Source of the DNA: Actinomycetes bacterium
GTDB taxonomy: Bacteria > Actinomycetota > Acidimicrobiia > Acidimicrobiales > JAKAOS01
Reading direction: 5' to 3'
Assembly (NCBI GenBank): GCA_021791675.1
Contig: JAJYWE010000017.1
Span: 1 to 49,132, forward strand
DNA length: 49,132 nucleotides
The notes below the pieces were generated by a model. The model had not been told where the DNA came from. It saw only the letters and a program-made list of their open reading frames with translations, and did no database searches. Position numbers and translations under genes: made by a program. Positions 9,570-18,300 of the stretch are shown one piece after another (position 1 is the first letter of the stretch; each line of letters begins with the position of its first letter).

Positions 9570-9898
9570 CGGGTTGCGGTGAGCAACGTGAGCGTTCCCG
9601 TCGCAGCCTGCGCTCGGAGCCGCGCCAGAGCGGCCGCGCGCCCAGGCGCTTCGAGCTCGGCCTCGTATCGACGGCGGAACTCCTCGAAGCGGGCCGGGTC
9701 GTGCCCGTACCAGGTTCGCAGCTCGGTGGAGGGGGCCACCTCCCGGCACCACTCGTCGAGCGCTGCGTCGGCCTTGGAGAGACCTCGCGGCCAGAGCCGG
9801 TCGACGAGCACGCGGGCACCGTCGGCCGCAGCGGGTGGCTCGTAGACACGGCGGACCCGAACCTCATGCTGGTTGGCCACGATGACCCCTTTCACGAC
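9506..9898 (-). CDS. DUF488 family protein
   Basis: [66 protein letters not shown]. Confidence 0.85.
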   Translation of the reverse strand, partial: VVKGVIVANQHEVRVRRVYEPPAAADGARVLVDRLWPRGLSKADAALDEWCREVAPSTELRTWYGHDPARFEEFRRRYEAELEAPGRAAALARLRAQAATGTLTLLTATRQVELSAAAVLAEALAEPAAR

Positions 9899-10052
9899 GG
9901 TCCCGCCCCAGCTGGCGCTCCGCACCATCTGGGCTGGCGGTGCAGCGCCGCTGTGCCAGGGCCCATCCTGGCGCACGGCGAGGCCGGCCTGCTCGTCTCG
10001 ACTCACCCGCCGCCGACTTGCTGCCCCGGGCCTGCCCTGGGAGAGTGCGGCT

Positions 10053-10526
10053 GTGCAGCCACCACGATCTTCCCGGCCGCTCGATGCCGAGGACTGGGCG
10101 CTGGTCGAGGCGGCGCGAGCGGTCATCGACGCAGCGACCGACGCCGGTCCCGAGGAGGACGGGGTGCACACCGTTGGTGCTGCGGTGCGCGCGGAAGACG
10201 GCCGGATCTTCGTCGGTGTGAACCTCTACCACTTCACCGGCGGACCCTGTGCTGAGCTCGTCGCGCTCGCGACTGCTCGTGCTGGCGGTGCCAGGACCCT
10301 GACGACGATCGTCGCGGTCGGGAACCACGGGCGCGGGCCGCTTGCCCCCTGTGGAAGGGACCGCCAGGTCCTTGCCGACTACCACCCCGGCATCCGAGTG
10401 ATCGTCCCGACCGAGGCCGGGCCCCTGAGCGTCCTGATCCCGGAGCTGCTCCCGCTCGCGTACCAGCGCAGCGCCCCGCCGGGCGAGACCGCGGCGCCGG
10501 GGGAGGCGCCGAGTCGGGACGCGTGA
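10053..10526 (+). CDS. Cytidine-deaminase-like (blasticidin-deaminase-like) protein
   Basis: [35 protein letters not shown]...[11 protein letters not shown] zinc-binding motifs. Confidence 0.8.
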   Translation: MQPPRSSRPLDAEDWALVEAARAVIDAATDAGPEEDGVHTVGAAVRAEDGRIFVGVNLYHFTGGPCAELVALATARAGGARTLTTIVAVGNHGRGPLAPCGRDRQVLADYHPGIRVIVPTEAGPLSVLIPELLPLAYQRSAPPGETAAPGEAPSRDA

Positions 10527-10584
10527 GCTCCGCAGGTCGCGGCTACGCCCGCGTGGGGCGCGATAGCCTCGCTGCGCAGGACGA

Positions 10585-10669
10585 GGAGGGGTGGCAGAGC
10601 GGCCGAATGCGGGGCTCTTGAAAAGCTCTGGGAGGCGACTCCCCGGGGGTTCGAATCCCTCCCCCTCCG
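10585..10669 (+). tRNA. tRNA-Ser (anticodon TGA)
   Basis: Acceptor GGAGGGG/CCCCTCC, anticodon loop CTTGAAA, long variable arm, T-loop GGTTCGAATCC. Confidence 0.93.
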
Positions 10670-10897
10670 CAGTTCAGCCGGAGCGCCGGATATGGTGCCC
10701 GCCCCAGTGGCAGCGGGAAGCCGGGGCGGTCACGTGGGCACGGTCGGCCTGGACATGCCTGTCCGCGTGCGCGTGTGCGGCACCTGTCCGCAGGAAGCCG
10801 ACACCTCTCGGACGCGACCTCACGCCTCGCAGCCGCGAGCCCGGCACGCAGTGCTCGCCGCTCACGGGACGCCACGGGCAGGCGGCAAGATGTCCTC

Positions 10898-11692
10898 GTG
10901 CCCGACGATGCGTGGTCGCAGCTCTCCAGCCCGTTCGTGGACGAGGCGTACGCGTCGGTGAAGGGCCAGGTCCGCACCGCCGTGCTCCACCACCAGCTGA
11001 TGGACCACCTACCCGGGCCCCCCGCGAGTGTGTTGGACGTCGGGGGTGGCGCCGGCCACCAGTCCTTCCCGCTGGCCCGGGCCGGCTACGAGGTGGCCCT
11101 GCTCGACCCCTCCCCGGCCATGCTGGCACGGGCCGAGGAGCGCCTGGCCCGTGAGCCCCCGGAGGTTCGGGCTCGCGTCCGGCTGGTGTGCGCCCGCGGC
11201 GAGGACGCCGTCGCGGCCACCGGAGGCGAGCGCTTCTCGGCGGTGCTGTGCCACGGCGTCCTGCCGTACGTCGATCGACCGACCCCGCTCGTGACCGCGC
11301 TGTGTCGGTGCGTGGCGGGAGGAGGCGTGGTGTCGGTGATGGCCCTCAACGCGAAGACGCTGGCCGTCCGGCCCGCCTTGGCGCGCCGGTGGACCGACGC
11401 GCTCGGCGCGTTCGACGCGGCCGGTGAGCGCGGCGTGCTCGAGGTCGACACCCGGGCCGACACCGTCGAGGAGCTGGGCGAACGGCTCCGCGCCGAACAC
11501 GTCGAGCCGCTGGCGTGGTACGGGGTGTGGCTCTTCACCGACTGGATCGACCTCTCGGACGCGGATGCGAGCGAGGTGGAGGAGGTCGTGGCCGTCGAGC
11601 TGGAAGCCAGTCGCCGCGACCCCTATCGCCAGCTCAGCCGGGTCTTCCACCTGGTCGCCCGCAAGCAACTCGACATCGACCGCCCGGACTGA
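10898..11692 (+). CDS. Class I SAM-dependent methyltransferase
   Basis: VLDVGGGAGHQSFPLARAGYEVALLDPSPAML; GTG start VPDDAWSQLSSPF. Confidence 0.82.
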   Translation: MPDDAWSQLSSPFVDEAYASVKGQVRTAVLHHQLMDHLPGPPASVLDVGGGAGHQSFPLARAGYEVALLDPSPAMLARAEERLAREPPEVRARVRLVCARGEDAVAATGGERFSAVLCHGVLPYVDRPTPLVTALCRCVAGGGVVSVMALNAKTLAVRPALARRWTDALGAFDAAGERGVLEVDTRADTVEELGERLRAEHVEPLAWYGVWLFTDWIDLSDADASEVEEVVAVELEASRRDPYRQLSRVFHLVARKQLDIDRPD

Positions 11693-11776
11693 ACCGATGT
11701 TCTTCGTGCGTCGCCGACGCGAGGTGTGCGTCCGGAGACCAGGCGCCGGGCGATCGGGGCCCTGGCCGGCGCTGAT

Positions 11777-11856
11777 CGTGCCCAGCTCCGCTCGTGCCCC
11801 GCTCCGGTCGTGCCCCGCTCCGGTCGTGCCCCGCTCCGGTCGTGCCCCGCTCCGGT
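11777..11856. repeat. Five tandem 16-bp units (cgtgccccgctccggt; four perfect) ending 17 bp before the AraC-type gene start
   Basis: Direct reading of the repeat. Confidence 0.93.
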
Positions 11857-11873
11857 CGTGGCAGGATCGTTCC

Positions 11874-12634
11874 GTGAGGTACCAGGAGCGTGCCACCCCC
11901 GTGCGAGGCACCGTGCTCTGGCAGCGCGCGAGCGACGGAGCACCGGGAGGCACCCCGATCGTGCCCGACGGCTGCGTGGATCTCGTGTGGGATGGCAGGC
12001 GCCTCTTCGTCGCCGGGCCGGACACGGCAGTTCGTTGGCACCAGGGTCGAGCGGGCACCACGTACGTCGGTCTCCGCTTCTCCGGCGGGGTGGGCCCGGC
12101 GCTGCTCGGGGTCCCGGCCGGCGACCTGCGGGACCGGACCCCGAACCTCGACGAGCTCTGGCCTGCTCGTGAGGTCCGGGTCCTCTCCGAGCGGGTGGAA
12201 GCGGCGCCCTCCGCGATGTTGGAGTCGTGGGCGCTCGAGCGCGCCGCTCGCCACCCGCTCGCCACCCGGTCGACCCCTTCGGGATACGGGTGCTGACCCT
12301 GGTGCACGCGGGAGTGCCGGTCGCCGGGATGGCCACCCGGCTGGACGTGAGCACCCGCCAGCTGCACCGACGGTGCCTCGCGACCTTCGGCTACGGGCCG
12401 AGGCACCTGGCCCGGGTGCTGCGCTTCGGACGAGCACTGGAGGCAATCCGCGCAGGGGAGCCCCTGGCTCACGTGGCGGCAGTGTGTCGGTATGCCGACC
12501 AGGCGCACCTCACCCGCGAGGTGCGTGCGCTGGCGGGGACGACCCCGTCGGCACTGCGATGCGAGCCCTATACGGAACCCAGCGTCGCGAACAGGTCCAC
12601 CGGGCGACCGTCGGGATCCAAGACGACCGCGTAG
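11874..12634 (+). pseudogene. AraC-type regulator disrupted by a frameshift (N-terminal sensor domain in one frame, HTH in another)
   Basis: VRYQERATPVRGTVLWQRASDG..PIVPDGCVDLVWDGRRLFVAGPDT (frame of ORF 11424) and FGIRVLTLVHAGVPVAGMATRLDVSTRQLHRRCLATFGYGPRHLARVLRFGRAL (ORF 12227); switch near 12230-12290. Confidence 0.75.
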
Positions 12635-12830
12635 CGCATACCCCAAGAGGCGTCCTACGGCTGCAGGTGGCCTCGGTACCCCGCAGCGGTCAGGTCCTGC
12701 CAGGCCTCGTCGACCTCGGCCGCCGCCGGGATGTCGAGCCCCAGCCGAGGGTGGGGGACACGCACGAGGATTGTTGCGACGGCGAGGCCGCAGTGGACGA
12801 CGAGGTCGTGCCCGCCGACCGTTCGTGCAC
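12578..12830 (-). pseudogene. VOC (glyoxalase-like) C-terminal remnant with in-frame TAG
   Basis: Minus strand reads LGLDIPAAAEVDEAWQDLTAAGYRGHLQP*DASWGMRYAVVLDPDGRPVDLFATLGSV*. Confidence 0.7.
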
Positions 12831-13982
12831 CGGCTGGGGTGCGGGCTCGCAAGGGGGCTGGTGGAAGGGGAGCTCGTTGGCGAGGAGCGCCTGTTTCGCT
12901 GCGAGGCCCCATCGGTAGCCGCCGAGCGAGCCGTCGCCGCGTACGACGCGATGGCAGGGCACGACGAGGGCCGCCGGGTTCGCCCCGCAGGCCGACCCGA
13001 CCGCTCGGGCGGCACGGGGGGCACCGACCTCGGTTGCGATGGCGGCGTAGGAACGAGTCTCGCCGGCGGGGATGGAGCGGAGCGCCTCCCAGACACGGAC
13101 CTGGAACGCGCTCCCGCGGAGGTCCACCGGCAACGCTGTCGCATCGCTCTCGCCGTGAACCGCCCCGGCGAGGACGACGGCGACGTCGCGGAGCCCCTCG
13201 TCGTCGCGGGCGAACGTCGCATGCGGGAGCTCGGCCACGAGCTCGTCCACGAGGGCGGTCTCGTCCGGACCGATCCGCACGGCGCAGACACCACGCGTGG
13301 TGGCGGCCGCGACTACCACGCCGATCGGCGTCTCGAGGGAGGTGTAGGTGAGGTGCTCGCCTCGCCCACCCGCCCGGTATCGACCCGGGGTCATCCCGAG
13401 CCGTGCGGCGCCGTGCTCGTAGAAGCCCCGGTTCGACCCGAAGCCGGCCTCGAGCGCCGCGTCGAGCACGGGCTTGCCTGCCCGGAGCGCTGCCCGGGCA
13501 CGTTCTGCCTGCTGGGCACGTCGGTAGCTCCCCACCGAGACACCCACCAGGTCGAGGAAACGCCGCCTGAGGTGGCGTTCGCTCCAGCCGAGGCGCGCCG
13601 CCACGGTGGCGAGGTCGTGGTCCCGAGTAGGATCCTCGAGCGACCGGCAGAGCTCGACGACTGCCGCCGTTGCCGGATCGTCGACCCGTTCGGCATCGGG
13701 CCGGCAGCGTCGACAGGCCCGGTAGGCCGCTTCCTCGGCATCGGCCGGCGTGGCGAAGAACTCGACGTTGCACCGGAGGGGCCGCCGGGCGCCGCAGCCC
13801 GGCCGGCAGTAGATGCCTGTCGTGCGGACTGCGTAGACGAACAGCCCGGCGGCCCGCTCGTCGCGCACCTCGACCGCGTGCCAGCGTGCGTCGGCCAGCG
13901 CGTCCGGCACCTCCTGCACGCTGGCGCGCTCGTTCCTCGCGGCCATCCTGGCCGGCTCCTCGCCTGTCGTTCGACCTCGCAC
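12690..13982 (-). CDS. ada: Ada-type bifunctional regulator / methylated-DNA-cysteine S-methyltransferase
   Basis: GIYCRPGCGARRPLRCNVEFF..AYRACRRCRPD Zn site, AraC HTH, NPAALVVPCHRVVRGDGSLGGYRWG; C-terminus runs out of frame into the VOC remnant. Confidence 0.85.
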   Translation of the reverse strand: MRGRTTGEEPARMAARNERASVQEVPDALADARWHAVEVRDERAAGLFVYAVRTTGIYCRPGCGARRPLRCNVEFFATPADAEEAAYRACRRCRPDAERVDDPATAAVVELCRSLEDPTRDHDLATVAARLGWSERHLRRRFLDLVGVSVGSYRRAQQAERARAALRAGKPVLDAALEAGFGSNRGFYEHGAARLGMTPGRYRAGGRGEHLTYTSLETPIGVVVAAATTRGVCAVRIGPDETALVDELVAELPHATFARDDEGLRDVAVVLAGAVHGESDATALPVDLRGSAFQVRVWEALRSIPAGETRSYAAIATEVGAPRAARAVGSACGANPAALVVPCHRVVRGDGSLGGYRWGLAAKQALLANELPFHQPPCEPAPQPVHERSAGTTSSSTAASPSQQSSCVSPTLGWGSTSRRRPRSTRPGRT

Positions 13983-14175
13983 GCCCTGACCCTACGAAGC
14001 CGTGGAGCGGGCCGCATCCCGGTGGCGGACGGGGAACTCCGAGGGATCGACCGACCGCCGCCGAGGCTCGCCGGTCGGCCCGCGCTGCGCCGTCCGCGCT
14101 CGGCTGCGCTGCTGGAGCCGGACTGGACCCGCCGTTCGGCTCGTGCTGCTGGGTCCGGACGAGACCCGCCGCGTG

Positions 14176-15246
14176 CTATGCATCGGGTGTCGTATCAGTG
14201 GGGACCCCCTCGAGGACGTAGGCCGGCATCGCGAGGAGCACGTCGCGTGCCTCGCTCGGTGGGAGATCGCCGAAGGTCTCGGTGCCGAGCCGGGCGGTCT
14301 CGTCGGCGAGGGCGTGGAGGTCTCGCCGGGTCCGAGCGAGCGCGCCGGTGGCGTGGAGCTGGCCGACCAGCCAGTCGATCTCGGCCGCACTGCGCTCCTG
14401 GCGCGAGAGACCGAGGATGCGGCGCACCTCGACGGCGTCGGCCTCGCCCGCAGCGCCGAGCAGCCGGATCGTGAGCAGCGTCCGCTTGCCCTCGGTGAGG
14501 TCCCCCGGCCGACCGGGGGCGTCCAGCCCGCACAGGTCGTTCGCGAGCTGGAAGACGATCCCGAGGAGCCAGCCGAAGGCGAAGGTGTCCCGGGCTCGCT
14601 CGGGGTCCCCCGAGGCGATCACGGCCCCGGTTGCGAGCGGCTGGACCGTCGTGTACCAGGCGGTCTTCTTCCCGCAGAGCTCGAGGTAGTCATCGAGCCC
14701 GAGGTCCTCCCGGCGGTCGCGCTCCCAGCCGAGGTCGAGTGCCTGGCCCTCCACCGTCTCTCGGACCATGCGCTCCCAGCCCTCGAGGAGGGCGCGCGCA
14801 ACCGGCGGGCGGAACCGAGACGCCGCGCGCGCCGCTGCACCCGCGGCGAGGGTGGCGAGCGCGTCGCCGGCGTTGAGGGCGAGGCCGAGCCCGGCGGAGA
14901 CGTGAAGCGCGGGACCTCCTCGTCGCGTCGCGGTCTCGTCCTCGATGTCGTCGTGGATGAGGAACGCGCTGTGCAGGAGCTCGAAGGCCGCGGCGAAGTC
15001 CAGCGTGTCCTCGTAGCGCCCGCCGAGCGCGGCGCAGGCCGCCATGCAGAGCGCCGGTCGCACCCCTCGCCCGCGCCGGAGGAGGTAGGCGGGAAGGAGG
15101 CCGTAGAGGTGGTCGCGTGGCTCGCCGCTCGGGAGCAGGAGCAGCGCTCTGCGGGTCGCACGCCCGTGGAGGTCCCGGATCGCCCGTTGGGTTGCCGCTG
15201 GCACGGAGAGCCGGCTTGACGGCGTAGCTGCGCCCGGCCCAGCCAC
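14176..15246 (-). CDS. Polyprenyl synthetase family protein (trans-isoprenyl diphosphate synthase)
   Basis: GRGVRPALCMAACAALGG, FLIHDDIEDE, CGKKTAWYT, FQLANDLCGLD. Confidence 0.87.
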   Translation of the reverse strand: MAGPGAATPSSRLSVPAATQRAIRDLHGRATRRALLLLPSGEPRDHLYGLLPAYLLRRGRGVRPALCMAACAALGGRYEDTLDFAAAFELLHSAFLIHDDIEDETATRRGGPALHVSAGLGLALNAGDALATLAAGAAARAASRFRPPVARALLEGWERMVRETVEGQALDLGWERDRREDLGLDDYLELCGKKTAWYTTVQPLATGAVIASGDPERARDTFAFGWLLGIVFQLANDLCGLDAPGRPGDLTEGKRTLLTIRLLGAAGEADAVEVRRILGLSRQERSAAEIDWLVGQLHATGALARTRRDLHALADETARLGTETFGDLPPSEARDVLLAMPAYVLEGVPTDTTPDA

Positions 15247-15268
15247 GCCCGGCCCAGCCGTGCCCGGC

Positions 15269-16006
15269 TCAGAGGACATCGAGCGTGACGAGGAGCTGGA
15301 CTCCCGAGAGGCCCGCTGGCTCGACGAGCCCGGTGTAGTGGCCGAGCTTCGCGCTCTTCGGCACGGCAACGACGCAGGTCGCAACTGCGTTCCCTTCCGG
15401 GTCGACGTCGACGACCGGCGGGTCGAAGCGGATCCGGGCCGGGGTGATCCGGAGGTCCCCGGGGCCGAAGAGCCCACCGCAGCGGAAGCGGAGGGCGTCG
15501 ACCGTGTCGAGGCTGTCGTTGCGGATGCGGAAGGACCCGCTGGTTGTCCCGCCGGGGCTCGTCGCCGGGAGCGCCAGTGCCACCGGGGCGCCCGGCCCAG
15601 CCTCGCCAGGCCCGCTGTCCGCGCCTCCGGCCCCCTCGCCGGTCCCGTCCCCGGTCCCGTCGAGGAGTCGCTCGAGTGCTCTCGCACCGTCGAGGATCGC
15701 CTCGCCGGCGGTCGTCGCGGTGTGGAGGACGACCTGGGCGACGTCGTGGACGAGCACGGCGAGGTCGCCGCTGCTACCCCCCTTCGCCATCCGTCCGATC
15801 CCGCTCGTGAGGCCGACGCTCTCCAGCAGGTCCCCGAGCGCTCCTGCCCCGCCGATCCGGTCACCAACCCCGCCGACCCGCCCGCCTGCGCCGCCGAGGT
15901 GCCCGACGCCTCGGTCCAGGGCGCCGTAGGCCTCGGCGTAGACACGCTGGCCGAGGGTCCGGGCGGCATCCACGATGCTCGGCTCGGACGTGTCCCTGTC
16001 CTCCAT
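15269..16006 (-). CDS. Protein of unknown function with a possible beta-sandwich C-terminal domain
   Basis: Start after the FAD-oxidoreductase stop; C-terminal SFRIRNDSLDTVDALRFRCGGLFGPGDLRITPARIRFDPPVVDVDPEGNAVATCVVAVP. Confidence 0.7.
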   Translation of the reverse strand: MEDRDTSEPSIVDAARTLGQRVYAEAYGALDRGVGHLGGAGGRVGGVGDRIGGAGALGDLLESVGLTSGIGRMAKGGSSGDLAVLVHDVAQVVLHTATTAGEAILDGARALERLLDGTGDGTGEGAGGADSGPGEAGPGAPVALALPATSPGGTTSGSFRIRNDSLDTVDALRFRCGGLFGPGDLRITPARIRFDPPVVDVDPEGNAVATCVVAVPKSAKLGHYTGLVEPAGLSGVQLLVTLDVL

Positions 16007-16023
16007 GTGTCGCTCCTTTGTCC

Positions 16024-18300
16024 CTATTCGGCTTCGACCCGTTCGCCGCGGGAGGCCGAGCGTCGTGCCGGGAGGCCGAGCTCGCCGAGGAGCCGCCGTG
16101 CGGAAGCCGGGCGGAGGTGGTGCGCGGCGAGCAGTCCGGAGGTGACGGCAGCCTCCACGCAGCCGCTGTCCAAGCCGCAGCGCGTCCAGTCGCCTGCGAG
16201 CGTCAGGTTGGCGAAGCCGCTCTCGTCTGGCGCCAGGCGGTAGCGGGTGGTGCCCGGGAGCGAGAGCACGTAGCGCTCGGACGGATCGACGTTCGCGCGC
16301 CAGAACTGGGCGTCGAAGCGCGCCGGTCCGCTGCGTTCCTCGTCGTCCACGAGCAGCTCCCAGCGGAACCCGTCTGGGTAGCGCTCCACCCCGCCGGGCC
16401 AGAGCTCCCCCGTCGCCTGCTCAAGGAAGGCGATCGCGTTCGCCTTCACCCGCGTCGCGGCGCGAACCGGCAGCGCGCGATCCTCTCGGGAGGGCAGGCC
16501 CCTCGGGGTCGGCATCGCGTTGCAGAAGTAGGCGATCGAGCCGACCTGGCCCGGTGCCCAGCACTCCCGTCCGATGAGCTGTCGCATGTCGGCGTAGGTG
16601 TCGAACGGCTCGTAGTAGCCGCCGCTCGTCACCGCGGGCCACGCGGCCCCGAGCTCGTCCGGCCCTGCGGAGAGCCAGACCTGGAAGGCCTGGGTGTAGA
16701 CGGTCTCGAGCCGCTCGGCCATCGCTCGCCAGCGCGCGTCGGCCTCGAGCAGCTCCTCGCAGACGTAGGGGTGGGCGCCGACGGGGATCGCCAGCACGAG
16801 CTGGTCGAAGTCGGCACCGTCCCGGAGGACGACCGGCGGTCCCGCCGGCGGCTTCCTCGACCAGAACGACTCCGCGTCCGTGGCGGTGAGCGGCTCGGTC
16901 AGCTGGTCGGCGAGCGGCGCGTTCGGCCAACAAGGGAGGCCGGCCACCTCGACGAGGGGACGATACGGCTGGGACGGGTCGCAGAGGAGGGCCTGGCGGG
17001 TGAGGCGCACCGACTCGACACGCGTCCGGGTCTCGTCGAGATGGAGCGACTCGACCCGGTGGAAGAACTCGAAACGGACCCCTCGGCGCTCGAGCACCTC
17101 GAACAGTGGCGCGAAGACGACGTCGCCCATCCCTGCACGCATCTTCCAGGCAACTGCGCCGGTCGAGGTGAAGAGGATGCGCAGGGCGCCGAGGAGCGCG
17201 ACACCGGCGGCGATGGAGGGTTGTGCCGGATCACCGTCCCGGTAGGCGAAGGGGAGGTCGTACATGAGGGTTGTCACGAACCCGCACCGCGCGGCCTCGG
17301 GGTGGGCGCCGTGGCGGAGCAGCCAGTCGGCGAAGTCCTCGTCGTCGAGGCGTCGCAGGCCGTCGGGATGGGTGAAGACCCCGTCGGCGAGCAGGCCCCG
17401 GAAGGTGGCGATCAGGATGTCGCAGAGGTACCAGTCGCGACGCGCGCCGTCGCTCAGGTCCGCCGTCGGTCCGAGCCGAGCCCGGAGCCGGGTGCCGGCC
17501 TCCTCGAGGAGGGACGTGAGGAGTCGGTGCGCGTCCGGGTCGTGGCCGGCGGGGTCCGGGTCGAGGGTCTCGGCGACGGCGAGCGCAGCGGCCAGCTCGA
17601 AGTCGTGCGCCTTCGTGAGGATGTCGCGGAGGCGTTCGTAGACCGACTCGAGGCAGCCGCCGAGCGCGTCGAGCACGGTCGGTGGGACGGGGCTCAAGTG
17701 GATGGCCGGCGGCGGGCTCGGTGGACCGTCGCCACCTGCAGCCGGCACGGGCTCGAAGCGCACCTCGGGCAGCTCGGCGAGGCGTCCCGGTGCGAGCGTG
17801 CCCGAGCGGTTGAAGCTCGCCACGAGCCGAAGTGCTCGCAGCATGATGCTCCAGAGCGCCCCGGCCTCGTCGAGCGCCGGGTCGATCGCCGGGTCCACCC
17901 CGGGCATCTCGTCGGTCTCGGGGAACTCGGCGACCCACGGCAGCCACGCGTCCCCGACCGGCTCCTGGATGACGAAGACGCTGGCCCGCTCGAACGCGCT
18001 CTCGACGTCCCGGATCGGGGAGTCCGGCCCGCGCCCGAGCTCCTCGTAGCACTCGCGGAGCATCCGGAACGCGTTGTCGTAGAAGCCGAGCCAGATGTGC
18101 AGGCCGTGCTCCTCGATGCGACCGTGGAGGCCCCGGCCGCTCGCTCCCTTGCCCCCGAGGCGCCAGCCGTACTGGTAGACGGTGATGCTCTCGAAGTCCT
18201 CCTGCCAGTCGCCCCTGCTCAGCTCGTAGGCGACCGTCATGCCTGCGACACCTCCCCCGAGGATCGCAACCCGGGGGCGCCGCGCGGGCTCAGCGGCCAC
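16024..18300 (-). CDS. Large FAD-dependent oxidoreductase (amine-oxidase / phytoene-desaturase-like fold)
   Basis: RRPRVAILGGGVAGMTVAYELSR dinucleotide-binding motif; GTG start overlaps the upstream gene stop. Confidence 0.82.
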   Translation of the reverse strand: MAAEPARRPRVAILGGGVAGMTVAYELSRGDWQEDFESITVYQYGWRLGGKGASGRGLHGRIEEHGLHIWLGFYDNAFRMLRECYEELGRGPDSPIRDVESAFERASVFVIQEPVGDAWLPWVAEFPETDEMPGVDPAIDPALDEAGALWSIMLRALRLVASFNRSGTLAPGRLAELPEVRFEPVPAAGGDGPPSPPPAIHLSPVPPTVLDALGGCLESVYERLRDILTKAHDFELAAALAVAETLDPDPAGHDPDAHRLLTSLLEEAGTRLRARLGPTADLSDGARRDWYLCDILIATFRGLLADGVFTHPDGLRRLDDEDFADWLLRHGAHPEAARCGFVTTLMYDLPFAYRDGDPAQPSIAAGVALLGALRILFTSTGAVAWKMRAGMGDVVFAPLFEVLERRGVRFEFFHRVESLHLDETRTRVESVRLTRQALLCDPSQPYRPLVEVAGLPCWPNAPLADQLTEPLTATDAESFWSRKPPAGPPVVLRDGADFDQLVLAIPVGAHPYVCEELLEADARWRAMAERLETVYTQAFQVWLSAGPDELGAAWPAVTSGGYYEPFDTYADMRQLIGRECWAPGQVGSIAYFCNAMPTPRGLPSREDRALPVRAATRVKANAIAFLEQATGELWPGGVERYPDGFRWELLVDDEERSGPARFDAQFWRANVDPSERYVLSLPGTTRYRLAPDESGFANLTLAGDWTRCGLDSGCVEAAVTSGLLAAHHLRPASARRLLGELGLPARRSASRGERVEAE

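Noticed and set aside
12492-14474. 660-aa plus-strand ORF antisense to ada
   Set aside because: No recognisable domain; the opposite strand carries Ada motifs. Shadow ORF.
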